Origin: Rebecca billardiae RCC1528
Lineage: Eukaryota > Haptophyta
Length of the DNA: 64,000 nt
Reading direction: 5' to 3'
Assembly (NCBI GenBank): GCA_965240325.2
Contig: OZ251244.1
Span: forward strand, 1-64,000
Position numbers and translations under genes: made by a program. Positions 11,101 to 21,837 of this stretch are shown in pieces (within the stretch, counting starts at the first letter, position 1; every line of letters begins with the position of its first letter). Below the pieces are notes generated by a model. That model saw only the letters and a list, made by a program, of their open reading frames with translations. It searched no databases and was not told the origin of the DNA.

Positions 11101-12430
11101 GCGCACCAGTCTGCAGCCTCGCTCGAGTGCGCGCGCAGCTGCGCGCGCCCGTGCGCGCGCGCCGAGCCCAGCGGCTCGAGCGCGGAGCGGCCGCGCGGAA
11201 GCTCGGCGCGGCGGGAGCCCACGCGCCTCGACGCGTACGACAAATCGCCGCAGCGCGTTTCCAGCACCGTCCGCCGCCTCGAGGCGCCGCTGGGCGGCGT
11301 GCGGCACCGCGCGCACCGCCTGGCAAGTCTGCAGCCTCGAGTGCGCGCGCAGCTGCGCGCGCGCCCGTGCGCGCGCGCCGAGCCCAGCGGCTCGAGCGCG
11401 GAGCGGCCACGCAGAAGCTCGGCGCGGCGGGAGCCCACGTCCCTCGACGCGCACGTCAAATTGCCGCAGCGCGTTTCCAGCACCGTTCGCCGCCTCGACG
11501 CGCCGCTGGGCGGCGCGCGGCACCGCGCGCACCAGTTGCCAAGTCTGCAGCCTAGTGCGCGCAGCTGCGCGCGCGCCCGTGCGCGCGCGCCGAGCCCAGC
11601 GGCTCGAGCGCGGAGCGGCCGCGCGGAAGCTCGGCGCGGCGGGAGCCCACGTCCCTCGACGCGTACGTCAAATTGCCGCAGCGCGTTCCGAGCACCGTCC
11701 GCCGACTCGAGGCGCCGCTGGGCGGCGTGCGGCACCGCGCGCACCGCCCGGCAAGTCTGCAGCCTCGAGTGCGCGCGCAGCTGCGCGCGCGCCCGTGCGC
11801 GCGCGCCGAACCCAGCGGCTCGAGCGCGGAGCGGCCGCGCGGAAGCTCGGCGCGGCGGGAGCCCACGTCCCTCGACGCGTACGTCAAATCGCCGCAGCGC
11901 GTTTCCAGCACCGTTCGCCGACTCGAGGCGCCGCTGGGCGGCGCGCGGCACCGCGCGCACCAGTTGGCAAGTCTGCAGCCTCGCTCGAGTGCGCGCGCAG
12001 CTGCGCGCGCGCCCGTGCGCGCGCGCCGAGCCCAGCGGCTCGAGCGCGGAGCGGCCGCGCAGAAGCTCGGCGCGGCGGGAGCCCACGTCCCTCGACACGT
12101 ACGTCAAATCGCCGCAGCGCGTTCCGAGCACCGTCCGCCGACTCGAGGCGCCGCTGGGCGGCGCGCGGCACCGCGCGCACCACCTGGCAAGTCAGTTGGC
12201 GCGCGCAGCTGCGCGCGCGCCCGTGCGCGCGCGCCGAGCGCAGCGGCTCGAGCGCGGAGCGGCCGCGCGGAAGCTCGGCGCGGCGGGAGCCCACGCGCCT
12301 CGACGCGTACGACCGATTGCCGCAGCGCGATTCGATCGCCGTCCGCCGCCTCGACGCGCCGCTGGGCGGCGCGCGGCACCGTGCGCGGCACTCGGCAAGT
12401 TGCACTCGGCTGCACTCGCGGCGCGCGCGG
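5150..12430. repeat. Subtelomeric satellite, 34 copies of a ~214-bp unit
   Basis: The landmark CGCAGCGCG occurs 34 times at 5261, 5471, 5683, 5903 and so on to 12319, with a mean spacing of about 214 bp; the commonest spacings are 216 and 210. Each unit contains a GC-alternating palindrome centred on CAGCTG and flanked by CGCGCG runs, then GCGGAGCGGCC, then CCCACGTCCCTCGACG, then the landmark. Main variants lie in the CGAACGTCAAATTG / CGTACGTCAAATCG / CGTACGACAAATCG segment. Stop codons are almost absent from several frames on both strands, so very long open frames exist, but spacings that are not multiples of three (212, 220, 209, 206, 208) rotate the frame and the peptides are not conserved. 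I read it as non-coding satellite DNA. Confidence 0.95.
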
Positions 12431-13240
12431 AGCACACGGCTCGAGCGCGGGGCGGCCGCGAGGAGGTGCTCGGCGGTGGCGCTCGGCGGAGGCGGTGCTC
12501 AGCGGTGGCGCGCCCACGGGCGCACCCAAAGCCGCAGCCGCGCGGGGCGCGGCTGCGCAGCCGCTTGCGGCGCCACACAATCGGCCCTCGTCGGCCGGCG
12601 CTGTGGCGAGGGAAGGCGGCTGGGACGGCGGCTGACTCGGTGGCTCTGCGGTGGGCTCGGCGGCGGCGGCGGCCGGGTCAGAGGTGGAGAGGGCGGCAGG
12701 CTTGGCGGCGGGCTGGGCGGCGGGCTGGGCGGCGGGCGGCAGCGGTGGCGGCGAAGGCGGTGGCGATGGCGGTGGGCTCGGCGCCGCCGCCAGCGACGAG
12801 GGCGGCGATAAGAGCGGGGGCGGCGAGCGTGGCGACGGGCTCGGCGGTGGCGATGGTGGTGGCGAGGGCGATGGCGCGGGCTGCGCGACGGGCTGGCCGA
12901 GCTGGGCGGCGAGGGCGGCGGTGGCGACGGACTCGGCGGCGGGTAGGGTGGGCGGCGGGCCTCGGTGGGCTCGGTGGCGGGCTCGGCGGCGGCGAAGGCG
13001 ACGGGCGAGGCGGCAGGCCGGGCGGCGCACTCGGTGGCAGGGGAAGATGGGCTCGGCGTGGGGCTGCGGTGGGAGCGGGGCGGCGACGCGGGAGCGGGAC
13101 CGGCAGCGACATGCGCAGTGGCCAGCGAGGGCTCGAGCTCGGCGGCGCCGCGGCGACGGCGACGGGGGTGGGTCTGGCAGCGAGGGCGGTGACGACGGCG
13201 GACAGGCACGACGGCGTGCGGGAAGGCCGGACCGCACGCG
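12431..13240. repeat. G-rich degenerate tract at the inner edge of the satellite
   Basis: The plus strand is a degenerate series of GGCGGTGGCGATGGCGG and GGGCTCGGCGGCGG motifs. On the minus strand the same DNA would read as proline/serine-rich SPPPSPPP peptide, which resembles hydroxyproline-rich wall proteins, but several frames are equally open and none has conserved flanks. I treat it as simple-sequence DNA. Confidence 0.6.
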
Positions 13241-14393
13241 CGCGCGTCACGAGCGCCGCGGCGGCACGGGCGCTCTCCCCCTCGCGCGATCGAACGCTTC
13301 GCCCGCCGCGGCGCGCGGCGCCATCCGCGCGATCAGGCCGGGCCTCGCGTGACGCACCGGCGGGCGGCGGTCTTGAGGTGCGCGTCCTTGCCAAGCGTGA
13401 TTGACGCCATCCAACACTGACCTAGCCCGTAACGGCCTGCTAGTGTACGGTCCCGAATCAAATTCCTTTGATCAAAATAATACCGCCGGTCATTTGCTGG
13501 GCGAGGGGGCTCGGCAAGAAGCAGCGCGGCAAATCAATTCGATCGCCGGCGAATGCCAGGCGAATGTCCGGCCGGATCGGCCCCCACACATGGTCGGCGA
13601 GTGCTCCGCGCACTACGGGCGCGGATGCGCCCGCGGAGCCGGCGCGGGCGGACGGGCTGTTGCGGGCGAGCACCCGGCACCCTTCTGCGCCGCGCGTCTT
13701 GCACCACGCCTCCTTCGCCTCGGCTCGGGGCAGCGCGCACGCGCGCGCCGCCTCGAGCGGCCAACCGCTCGCCCGCGCCGCAACCGACCGCGCGCCGTGC
13801 GCGGCGTGGTCGGGAAGGGAAGGGTGCTGCGTGCCGGGCGAGATGGCGACGCCATGCGCGCGCGCCAAGCAGACCCGCGACGCCGCGAAAGGGCACGACA
13901 GTAGATCCGCACGGCCGTGGCGGCGGCCCATCGGTCGCCGTGCCGACTGCCAGACCTGGGCTCGATGCAAGAGCCCCAGCGCGAGAGCAGCGTCGCATCG
14001 CGCACTTCGGCACGGCCGCACGGGGATACACGTTCACTCGAGCGTAGCCCGCGTGCCCGTCTGGCACTGCTCCGTGTCTCTGTGATCGTCCTGGCGGCAG
14101 GGGCCACCGCGCGGCCGCGCACTCACCCGGCCCGTGCGGGTATTGGTCAAAAGAGACACGCAAACGGGCCGACGACTCGTCCGCTGGCACCGCACGCGAG
14201 CCACTCGTCGCGCGCAGTGCAGCTCGTGCCCTCCCGGACCGAGCCGGCGCCACGCCTCGCGCTCGTGCTCGGGCTGAGGCGGCGCGTGTGACGTGTAGTC
14301 GCCCGAGCCGGCGGGTTCGGGGGCGGCGCTAGTACTGATTGATGAGTGAGCTCCGGCTGGGTGGGCCGGAGCCGAGTGGCATCTATCATGCTA
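13241..14393. other. Non-repetitive stretch without a recognised gene
   Basis: Open frames exist on both strands. A plus-strand frame from 13401 has a less arginine-biased start (contains NGLLVYGPESNSFDQNN) and a minus-strand frame ends in TGGIILIKGI, but neither resembles a family I know and both decay into Arg/Ala-rich sequence typical of non-coding GC-rich DNA here. No intron pattern supports either. It could hold a fragment of a gene, but I cannot support one. Confidence 0.4.
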
Positions 14394-14484
14394 AGCCGTC
14401 TCGGCGCCGCCGTATTCCGTATGCGGATGACCCAGCAGCAAGTGTATATAGGCGGCACACACTCGAATACACTCATATATATAT
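14394..14484 (+). repeat. Dispersed repeat, copy 1 (same as 58228-58318)
   Basis: About 90 bp starting AGCCGTCTCGGCGCCGCCGT, through GCGGATGACCCAGCA and ending CGAATACACTCATATAT, match 58228-58318 in the same orientation with a handful of differences and one short gap. It is followed here by a short (TA)n run. No coding sense is evident. Confidence 0.8.
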
Positions 14485-15167
14485 ATATATGTCTAGCCGT
14501 CCTCGAAGCGCCTGCGCCATCCAGATCGGCAGCGAGGAGGCGAGGCACACGCCGGGCAGGGCGGAGCCACGCGGCGAGATACCAGACTTTATACATTGCT
14601 GTATCATATGGGGTTTTGTTCCTTGGAAACAAAGTGCGAGCGGCAGCCAGCGCTCGGGCCGAGCGCGCGGCAGGACTGGCCGACGCGCCGACTGCGAGCG
14701 GCGCAGCCACCGTGGCAGCTTGGAAGGCGCAGCTCGAGAGCTGCCAAGCCGCACCAGAGCAAGGCACGAAGCACCATCGTGCAGAGGGCATCGCGAAGAT
14801 GCGGGCCGGAAACAGCTGCAGCCACCATGCCAGTGGGCACTTCCGAAGGGCGTTCGCTGCGAGTGAGCGAGAGGCACTGGACTGCGTCGGTTCGCTCGGC
14901 GCCTGATGATAAACCCAGTTCACCAATTGGCCGTCCTGTGCCGCCGCCAACCTTGCCTATTTGCCTAAGGCCCAGGAGCATCACAGCGAGTAGGTTGTTC
15001 GGGGTCGTTGTGCGAGCGCACAGAGCAGGCTCGAAAGTCCTTCGTGGCACGAGAAGAGGGTGGCCAAGATGGCAGCCGGACTTGAGCTCGGCCGCCTGGC
15101 TCGGGCCGAATGGCAGGCAGGTGTTGATACGGCGCATTGCGCTCCCACCGTCCTCTTAGACAATCAG
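14485..15167. other. Left flank of the transposon, no gene recognised
   Basis: The region has open frames on both strands, including a minus-strand frame covering 14604-15137 with a fairly ordinary amino-acid mix, but I recognise no domain and no splice signals tie it to anything. It ends in ACAATCAG directly before the terminal inverted repeat at 15168. Confidence 0.4.
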
Positions 15168-15201
15168 CACAGCAACGACTTCTTTTTTAAAGCGGCCGTT
15201 A
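15168..15201 (+). repeat. Left terminal inverted repeat of the transposon
   Basis: This 34-bp terminus begins CACAGCAACGACTTC and ends GCGGCCGTTA. It is the inverse of 21380-21413 except at one position (C here where the other end has T). AT-rich subterminal sequence containing GGATTATTTTACGG follows. Confidence 0.9.
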
Positions 15202-15326
15202 GCGTGTCCATCGGCCGGATTATTTTACGGAAAATTACTATGCGCTGCGCGCGCGCGCCCAGCGGGCGGCGCGCGCGCGCGACTAGTCCCCCCTGCATGC
15301 CCTAACCGTCAGCTGCCTGATTCCCG

Positions 15327-18300
15327 CTACCCAGCCCCGCTGCCGTCGCGCGCGACATCCGCGCCGTCGCTCACCGTCGCCGAGGCCGAGCGCGCCGCCG
15401 CCCTCAATTTGCTCTTGAGTGCCGACAAGTCCTCCTCCGGAAGCCCAGCCTCCTCGCGCACGAGCTTGCGCGCCGCGATGTACTCGTCGACCAGGTCGTG
15501 CGCGCCGGCCTTCGCCTTGCGCTGCCATTCGCGCTGCCGCTTGCCCTCCTTCTTCAGCCAGAGCCGCCGCACCTTGTCGCCGAACTCCTCCTCCGCCCAC
15601 GTCGCAAGCGACACGCGGCGCAGGAGCTGCGCGGCCGTCGAGATGTGCGGCTGCACCGTCGACTTCTTCCCCTCGGCATACTCGCGGACGAACGAGTCGA
15701 GCGACTTGCGCGCGTTCACGAGCGGCATCGCCCGCTTGGTCACCTGCACGAAGTGCTCCTGCACCTGCTCGTCCGCGAGCTGCACGAGGTGGCCCCACCG
15801 CCTGATCAGCAGAGGCAAGACGAACCGCGCGATCGTCTTGTACTGCGAGGTGACCGGCTTGAGGACGAACAGGTCGAGCGCCTCGACCCACGCCGTCGCG
15901 GCTGCCTCAACCTCGTCCGCACGCTTCGCGCGGCCATCGTCATCGTCCGTGTAGCCGCGCGAGGAGACGAGGTCGTGCAGCTGCCACGTGAGCATGAGCA
16001 GGCGGCAGAAGAGTGCCATGCGCGGCATGTCCGCGATCTCGGCCTTCAACTGCGCCTCGTCGTCAAAGCCGATCTCGTCCATCATCTCGCGCTCCTCCTC
16101 GTCCTGCATGTCCGAGATGCGCGCGTCCTCGTCGCCGCTGTCCGCCGCGCCCGCGCTGCTCGCGCCGTCGAGATCCGCGTCGATCTTCCACACGACCTGC
16201 ACCAACGCCCAGAAGACCGCGTGCGTGCGCAGCAGCGAGATGCCGTCGCCGCGGAGGTCGGGCACGCCGATCTCGTTGGTGCGCGTGCGCCGCTTGGGCA
16301 CTCGCACAGGCACGCCCGCGTTCTTGAACAGGACGATCAGGTCGTACTTGGTGAGCGGCGCGTCGCGGCCGTACAGCTCGTCCACCTCCCTCCACAGCGC
16401 CGACAGCACCGGCTTGAAAGTGTCGTGCTTGAAGTGCATGATGCCGGGGAAGTAGTTGACGTGCTCGAGCTCCAGCTGCGGTAGCAGCCACTGGTTCTCG
16501 TGCAGCTTCTGGTCGACGATGCGCTCGGCGTCCTTCGAGTCGTCGGCGAGAAGGCGGCGGCGCTTGGTCATCTCGGCGTCGCACTCGCCCTGGTCGGCAG
16601 GCGTGACCTTGCACGCAGGGCACGTCACGCCCGGGTCCGCGTGGCACAGCGCGCGCGCGCGCTTGTACGTGCGCAGCCGCCACTGAGGCGAGCCGCCGTC
16701 CGCGCCCGCCTCCTTGACCGCCCACACGTTGAAGCGGAGCGGCGAGACGTTGTGCGAGCCCTGGCCGGCGAGGCTGGCAAGGTTGACATAATCGCCGGTG
16801 TACGTGATGATGGCCTTCTGCTCCTCCGCGTAGTCGGCCGCCTCGCCGCCGCCGCCAAAACCGCCGCCGGCCGCGCCGCCCGCCGCGCCGGCAGCGCCGG
16901 CCGCGCCGGCCGCGCCGGCCGCGCCGGCCGCGCCGCCGGCCGCGGCGGCCGCGGCGGCCGCGGCGGCCGCGCCGCCGGCCGTGCCCGCGCTCGGGTTGCC
17001 AGCCGCGCTGCTCGCCGCGCCGCCGGCCGCGCCACCGGCCGCGCGGACGCCAGCGCCGGCGGTGCCGCCAGCCACGCCGCTGCCGCTGCCGCTGCCGCCC
17101 GCGCCGCCCGCGCCGCCCGCGCCGCCGCCAGCGCCCGCGCCCGCGTTACCAGCCGCGCCGCCGGCCGCGCCGCCGGCCGCGCGGACGCCAGCGCCGGCGG
17201 TGCCGCCAGCCACGCCGCTGCCGCTGCCGCCCGCGCCGCCCGCGCCGCCCGTGCCGCCGGCCGTGCCGCCGGCCGTGCCGCCGGCCGCGCCGCCGGCCGC
17301 GCCGCGGGCCTCGCCGCGGCCCGCGCCGCCGGCCGCGCCGGCTGTGACGGCCGCGGCCGCGCCGCCGGCCGCGCCGGCCACACGTGCGGTGGCGGCAGCA
17401 GGCGGCGTCGGTCGCGGCGGAAGCAGGCCGCTCCGGATCACGTCATTGATCGCGTCGGCGTGCGCACTCCATAACTCGGACATGTCCGAGTCCGGCCGCT
17501 CCGAGATGGCGATCGCCTCTGACGACGCGAGCGCGCCGTAGTTGACGCCCCAGCCGTTGCGCACGATGGCGATCGTGGCCGTGCGCGAGTGAGCCGTGTT
17601 GCCCGCGTCCGCCGAGAGGAGGAGGACGTGCGGCTGCCCGCGCGGGCGCGCGGACTTGCCGTTGCGCTCCGAGCGATCCAGCACGGCGTGCACGGCCTGC
17701 GCCCACGGCCGCGCCGCCGACTCGCTGCCGATCATGAGCACGCCCGCGCCCGCGTGCTCGCGATCGCGCTGCGCGACCTCTCGAGAGCCAGCCGCCGGCG
17801 GCGGGATCGGGTGGCGGATCGGCTCGCGGCCGAAGCCGCCGCGGAAGACGGTGCGGGCCGAGTGCTCGCCCGTCACCGGGTGGATCTCCTTCCCCACCCA
17901 CTCGCGCCACGTGTCGAACTGCGCGTCCGTGACGTTCTTCGAGACGAGGTAGCCGGCGACGTCGTGGTGCGTCTGATGAGATTGAATCTCGCGCACAACG
18001 CCCACTGCGCCGCGGCGCTGCTGGAGGTAGGCGTGCCTCGCCCACGGCTTGCGCGAGCCGTCGTCTGCGCCCTCGAGCATCTCGTGCAGCACGAGGTCCA
18101 TCACGTCGTCGGGCGTGCCACGCAGGATGTGCTCGATATGGTCCGCCTCCCCCCGCCTGCGCTTGCGGCACGCGTTGCTCGAGACCGAGAGAGATGGGCG
18201 CTGAGCGCGCTGCCGATGAGCGCCGTCCAGCCCGTTCAGCTCGGCGAGGTGCTCGAACTTGCCGGCGGCTCGGTCGGCGCGCTTGCGCGCGGCGTCCTTG

Positions 18301-20857
18301 TCGCGCTTGAGCTCGACAAGCTGCGACTGCTGCTCGTCGCAGAGCGACTGGGCGTGCGCGCACTGCTGCTCGAGCAGCTGCTGCGCGTGCAGCGCAGCCG
18401 CGAGCTCGTGCTCGACGCCGCTCAGCGCGTCAGCGGCGATGTGCTCGGTCGCGGTGAGGCGGCGCTCCAACTCGAGGGCCCGATCGCGCTGCGCGTCGGC
18501 GGCGCGCTGCGCAGCTGCGGCCCGCGCGTTCGCCTCTTCGAGATCGCGCCGAAGCTTCGCCTGCGCCTGCTCCGCCTCGGCGTCGTGGCGGGTGCGCGCA
18601 TCCGCGCTGTGCCCGGCGCGGTACCCGGCGAGCACAGCGCGCCTCTCCGCGGCAGCAGCGGCGGCGCGCGCGGCGGCGATCCGGTCGAGGGCCTCGCGCT
18701 CGATGTTCTCGCACTCGAGCTTGACGGCGGCGATCACCACGTCGAGAACCGGCTCGAGATCGACGGCGGCCGAGTTGACGATGTCCTCGCGCTGCCGCAC
18801 CGCGTCGTCGCGCTCGCGCTCGAGCTCGCCGTTGAAGTGCTCGAGCTCGGTCACACGTGTGCGCAGCGAGGTGAGCTCGAGCTCGGAAGGGACGCTGCGC
18901 GTGCTGTGCGAGCGCCGCAACTGCTGCTCGAGCTCGGCCACGTGCTGCAGCTCGGCCATGCGCCTTCGACCCCGTGCTGTCTGCTCGTCCGCCTCTGCCT
19001 CGGGCGTCGGCGCCACGCTGCCAGCCGAGCGCGTGAGAGGCCGCTGGCGGGTGGGCGCGGCCGAGAGCAGCACGGCAGGCGGCGGCGACATGAAGGCGGG
19101 CGAGGCGACGGCAGGTGACCTCGGCGGCAGCAGCTCTTCCGCCGACCCACCGACGAACGACTGCGCCGCCGCGCCAGCGAGGAGGAGTGGCGGCGCGGGC
19201 TGGCGGGAGGCGCTGCGCGTGACCGCGGGCGACGGCGCAGCGGCAGCAGGAAAGCTCAAGGCGGAGGAGGCGTTGGTAGTGGCGGGCGAGAAGACGAGGT
19301 GGTCGGCGTGAGCGGGAAGAGACGAGAAGCGGGCAGCGACGACGGCGGGAGACAAATCGGCGGCGGCGGCGGCGGCTGATGCCGCCGCCTCGCCGCCATC
19401 AGCTCGAAGGAGAGCGAGCGCGCGCGCGGTCGGTGGACGGGCGGCATCATGCGGCGAGGACAGCGGCTGCGGCTGCGGCCGCGGCCGCGGCCGCGGCCGC
19501 GGCTGCGGCGGCTGCACGAGCGGCGGAGGCAGGTGCGGAGGCGCCGACGGCAGCTGCGGCGGTGGCGGAAGCGACGGCAGCGGCGGCGGCCCCAACGGAG
19601 GCAGCGGCTGGGTGTCCGCGACCGCGTAGGGCATCACGGCGGCGGACGATGGATCGGATGGCGCGTCGGCGCAGAGGCCGGGCGTGAGACCGAGGACTGG
19701 AACATGCGAGAGAGGCTGAGAATGAGAATGCAGATGGGCATGCGTGGGATCGAGGGCAGAGAGATCGAGGGGGGGATGCGGCGCGACCGCGCCGTCACCA
19801 GCTGGCGCGCGACGCCATCGGGCGCTGCTCGCTGCTCGGCGAGTGGCGGTCAGCTGCTCGCGCTGCGCGCGGCGCGCTCTCCAGTCCGCGCGCTTGCGCC
19901 GTGAGACGTCGGACTCGGGCGGCGCCGCCGGTGCCGCCGCGGCGGGCGCCGCGGCAGGCGCTGCCGGCGGCGCGCCCGTGAGCTCCGACGGGCCCTTCGT
20001 CACAGACGGCGTGCGCCGCCAGCCCCGCCTCCGCCGCGGCGCATCGAGACGCCCTGCGCGCACACCTTGAGCAGCTCGCCGCTCACGTCAGCGCGCCCCT
20101 TCTCCTTCTTGAAGCGCCATGGCTGCATCAGCGCGTAGCGCTCGGCGTCGACGCTCACGCCGCCCTGCGCGTCCTGTGGCGCGTGCAGGCCGCCCTGCGC
20201 GTTGAGCGAGATCACGCCCACGCGCACGTGCGCGAACTGCTGGTACGCGCCGTCCGGATCGAGCCGATGCATCTCGGTGTGCTCGATCGAGAGCGAGTGC
20301 ACCGTGTTGATCGCCGAGAGGTGCCGGTCCGTGCGCGCGCCGCCGAGCGCGTTCGCCCGCAGCGGCTTCGGGACGCGGCGCATGCCCAGGTTGAGCCACG
20401 TCGAGATGCGCTCGGGCTGGTACGAGCTCACGGTGCGCCGCGTGCGGTCCTTCTCTCGCGTCTCGTGCACGACGCCCTGGTCGTCGAGCGAGGTGAACAT
20501 CGGCGAGTAGAGGGCGTCACGCGGGAACAGCGCCAGCTTGGCCTTGCGCAGCAGGTTGCCCTTCTTCCGGCTGCCCTTGATGGCGACGAAGTTGTTGACC
20601 TTGCGCTTGACCTCCGCCAGGTAGTTCTCGTTCGGCATGATCGAGTGGTCCACCTCGCTCGCCGCCTCGCGCGCGCGCAGCATGAGCGTCTCGTGCTCAG
20701 CCGCCTTCTCCGCGGCCGCCGCGGCCATGCGCCGCCGCACAGATGCGGCAGAGACCTTGCGCCCGATGCCGTAGCCGCCCTTCCGCTGCAGCTTGACCTT
20801 CTTCGGCTTCGCGCAGGAACGCTTGCCCTTGCCCACGGTAAGCACAGCCGTCGTCAT
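15327..20857 (-). CDS. Very large putative transposase, coiled coil plus Gly/Ala tract, 1819 aa
   Basis: This is the only gene of the inverted-repeat element, so a role in its transposition is inferred. My model is exon 20857-20066, a 71-nt intron 20065-19995 (donor AAG/GTGTGC, acceptor GACGAAG) and exon 19994-15327, which joins both frames in phase 0. The N-terminal 264 residues are basic (KRSCAKPKKVKLQRKGG). Residues about 600-845 form a long coiled coil (AELEQQLRR..., ELERERDDAVRQ). Around residue 1060, LLLSADAGN resembles the first acidic strand of RNase H-fold transposases. A Gly/Ala/Ser tract spans about 1130-1310. A Cys cluster C-x7-C-x2-C-x9-C lies near 1382, PGIMHFKHD near 1449, and EQVQEHFVQVTKR near 1672 could hold the last acidic residue. 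The fold and family assignment are unproven; I recognise no named transposase family. Confidence 0.7.
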
Positions 20858-21379
20858 TGCTGCGCGCGGCGAGCGCGGTCCCGCGCGGCCGTGCCAGGCG
20901 CAGCCGCAGCAAGTTAGTCTGATGCAAATTCCCGGTCACCCATGCAAAAGTAAGCGTTCCCGCTGAGCATGTGCGTGGATCACGAGTAACCCGCCGCCTG
21001 AATACAAACTCCGCGCCCCTCCATACACTTCCTGCATCCCCGCGCGCGGCGGCGTGCAGGCGGGCGCAGATTCGCACCGTGTTACGAACAGACCTAGCAA
21101 AGTAGATCGGCGTGGCGGGTCGGGACGCGGAGCGGGTGCGGGGCAGGTGGGGGATAGGTTGGGGAACACCCGCGATTAGAGCACCGGTGGCGCAGCGGCG
21201 ACGTGGACGCCGCCACACGCGCACGCACGGCGCACGCGCGCACCGGGACTTTCAACTTCGCGTCGGAGCTCTGGACGACCGTCGGTTGGTCCGAGGCGGC
21301 GCGAGGAGGCTCTCGGGATTGTGGCCGGACGCCCGGGTTGAGCCGTTAACGGCCGAAAATCAATTTGTTGGAGTTTCCT

Positions 21380-21413
21380 TAACGGCCGCTTTAAAAAAGA
21401 AATCGTTGCTGTG
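21380..21413 (-). repeat. Right terminal inverted repeat of the transposon
   Basis: This is the mirror terminus of 15168-15201. Just inside it a CCGTTAACGG palindrome occurs at about 21344-21353. The sequence immediately outside is AGTTATTATTG. Confidence 0.9.
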
Positions 21414-21837
21414 AGTTATTATTGTGCCAATAACCCCACATATATATATATTAATATATATGCATCATCAGCATATCGGATATTATAAAGTAGCTGCGGC
21501 TAGTGCCTAATGAGTAATGGTCAGGTGACTGTCACTCAGAACAACATCAATATATGCGGGTACGTACATCCCCATAATTATATTATTTACAAATGATGGG
21601 AATCCGAAGAAGGCTTTTTCAGTGATGGCGAAAATGGGTCTAATGCTGCGGAAACTCAAAGTCAAAGGGCTGCGTGGATGCGGGCGCAGACTCAGCGTCC
21701 GACTCGCCGTCGGAGTCGCCAGCGGCACCGCCGGCGCCGTCGTCGCCATCGTCGTCGGCACAATCGTCATCAGCGTCATCGCCGCCCGTCGCGGATGAGC
21801 TGCAGGTGGGGGAGGACTGCTATGCTCGTTAAATATC
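21414..21837. other. AT-rich right flank of the transposon, no gene
   Basis: About 21436-21660 is unusually AT-rich for this window, with short (TA)n runs. The part around 21550-21590 (TATATGCGGGTA ... CCCCATAATTA) resembles 58360-58390. On the minus strand about 45 residues look less biased (contains FGFPSFVNNIIMG), but no complete gene can be drawn. Probably remnants of an AT-rich element. Confidence 0.45.

Larger units (their letters stand above)
15168..21413 (-). mobile_element. DNA transposon, ~6.25 kb, with 34-bp terminal inverted repeats
   Basis: The first 34 bases (15168-15201, starting CACAGCAACGA) are the inverted complement of the last 34 (21380-21413) with a single mismatch. Both termini include a TTCTTTTTTAAAGCGGCCG core. 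The match ends sharply at the outer C on each side. The flanking bases are AG on the left (15166-15167) and AG on the right (21414-21415), compatible with a 2-bp target-site duplication. The element contains one large minus-strand gene (15327-20857) and nothing else. I recognise no standard terminus: CACAG could be a variant of the CACTA/EnSpm start, but the encoded protein does not show TNP2-type motifs that I know. The near-perfect termini and intact frame suggest a recent insertion. Confidence 0.85.

Noticed and set aside
12104-13237. Pro/Ser-rich minus-strand frame resembling a cell-wall (pherophorin-like) protein
   Set aside because: The frame overlaps the satellite, several alternative frames are equally open, and the SPPPSPPP peptide follows directly from a degenerate G-rich simple repeat.
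5142-13404. Plus- and minus-strand open frames of 900-2,600 codons across the satellite
   Set aside because: They arise from a stop-poor tandem unit; unit-length changes rotate the frame so the same frame reads three different peptides, and nothing is conserved between units except the DNA.
16855-17400. Gly/Ala tract of the transposon gene considered as a separate collagen- or silk-like protein
   Set aside because: It lies in the same uninterrupted frame as the flanking ordered segments, and its internal ~135-bp duplication is a local repeat expansion.
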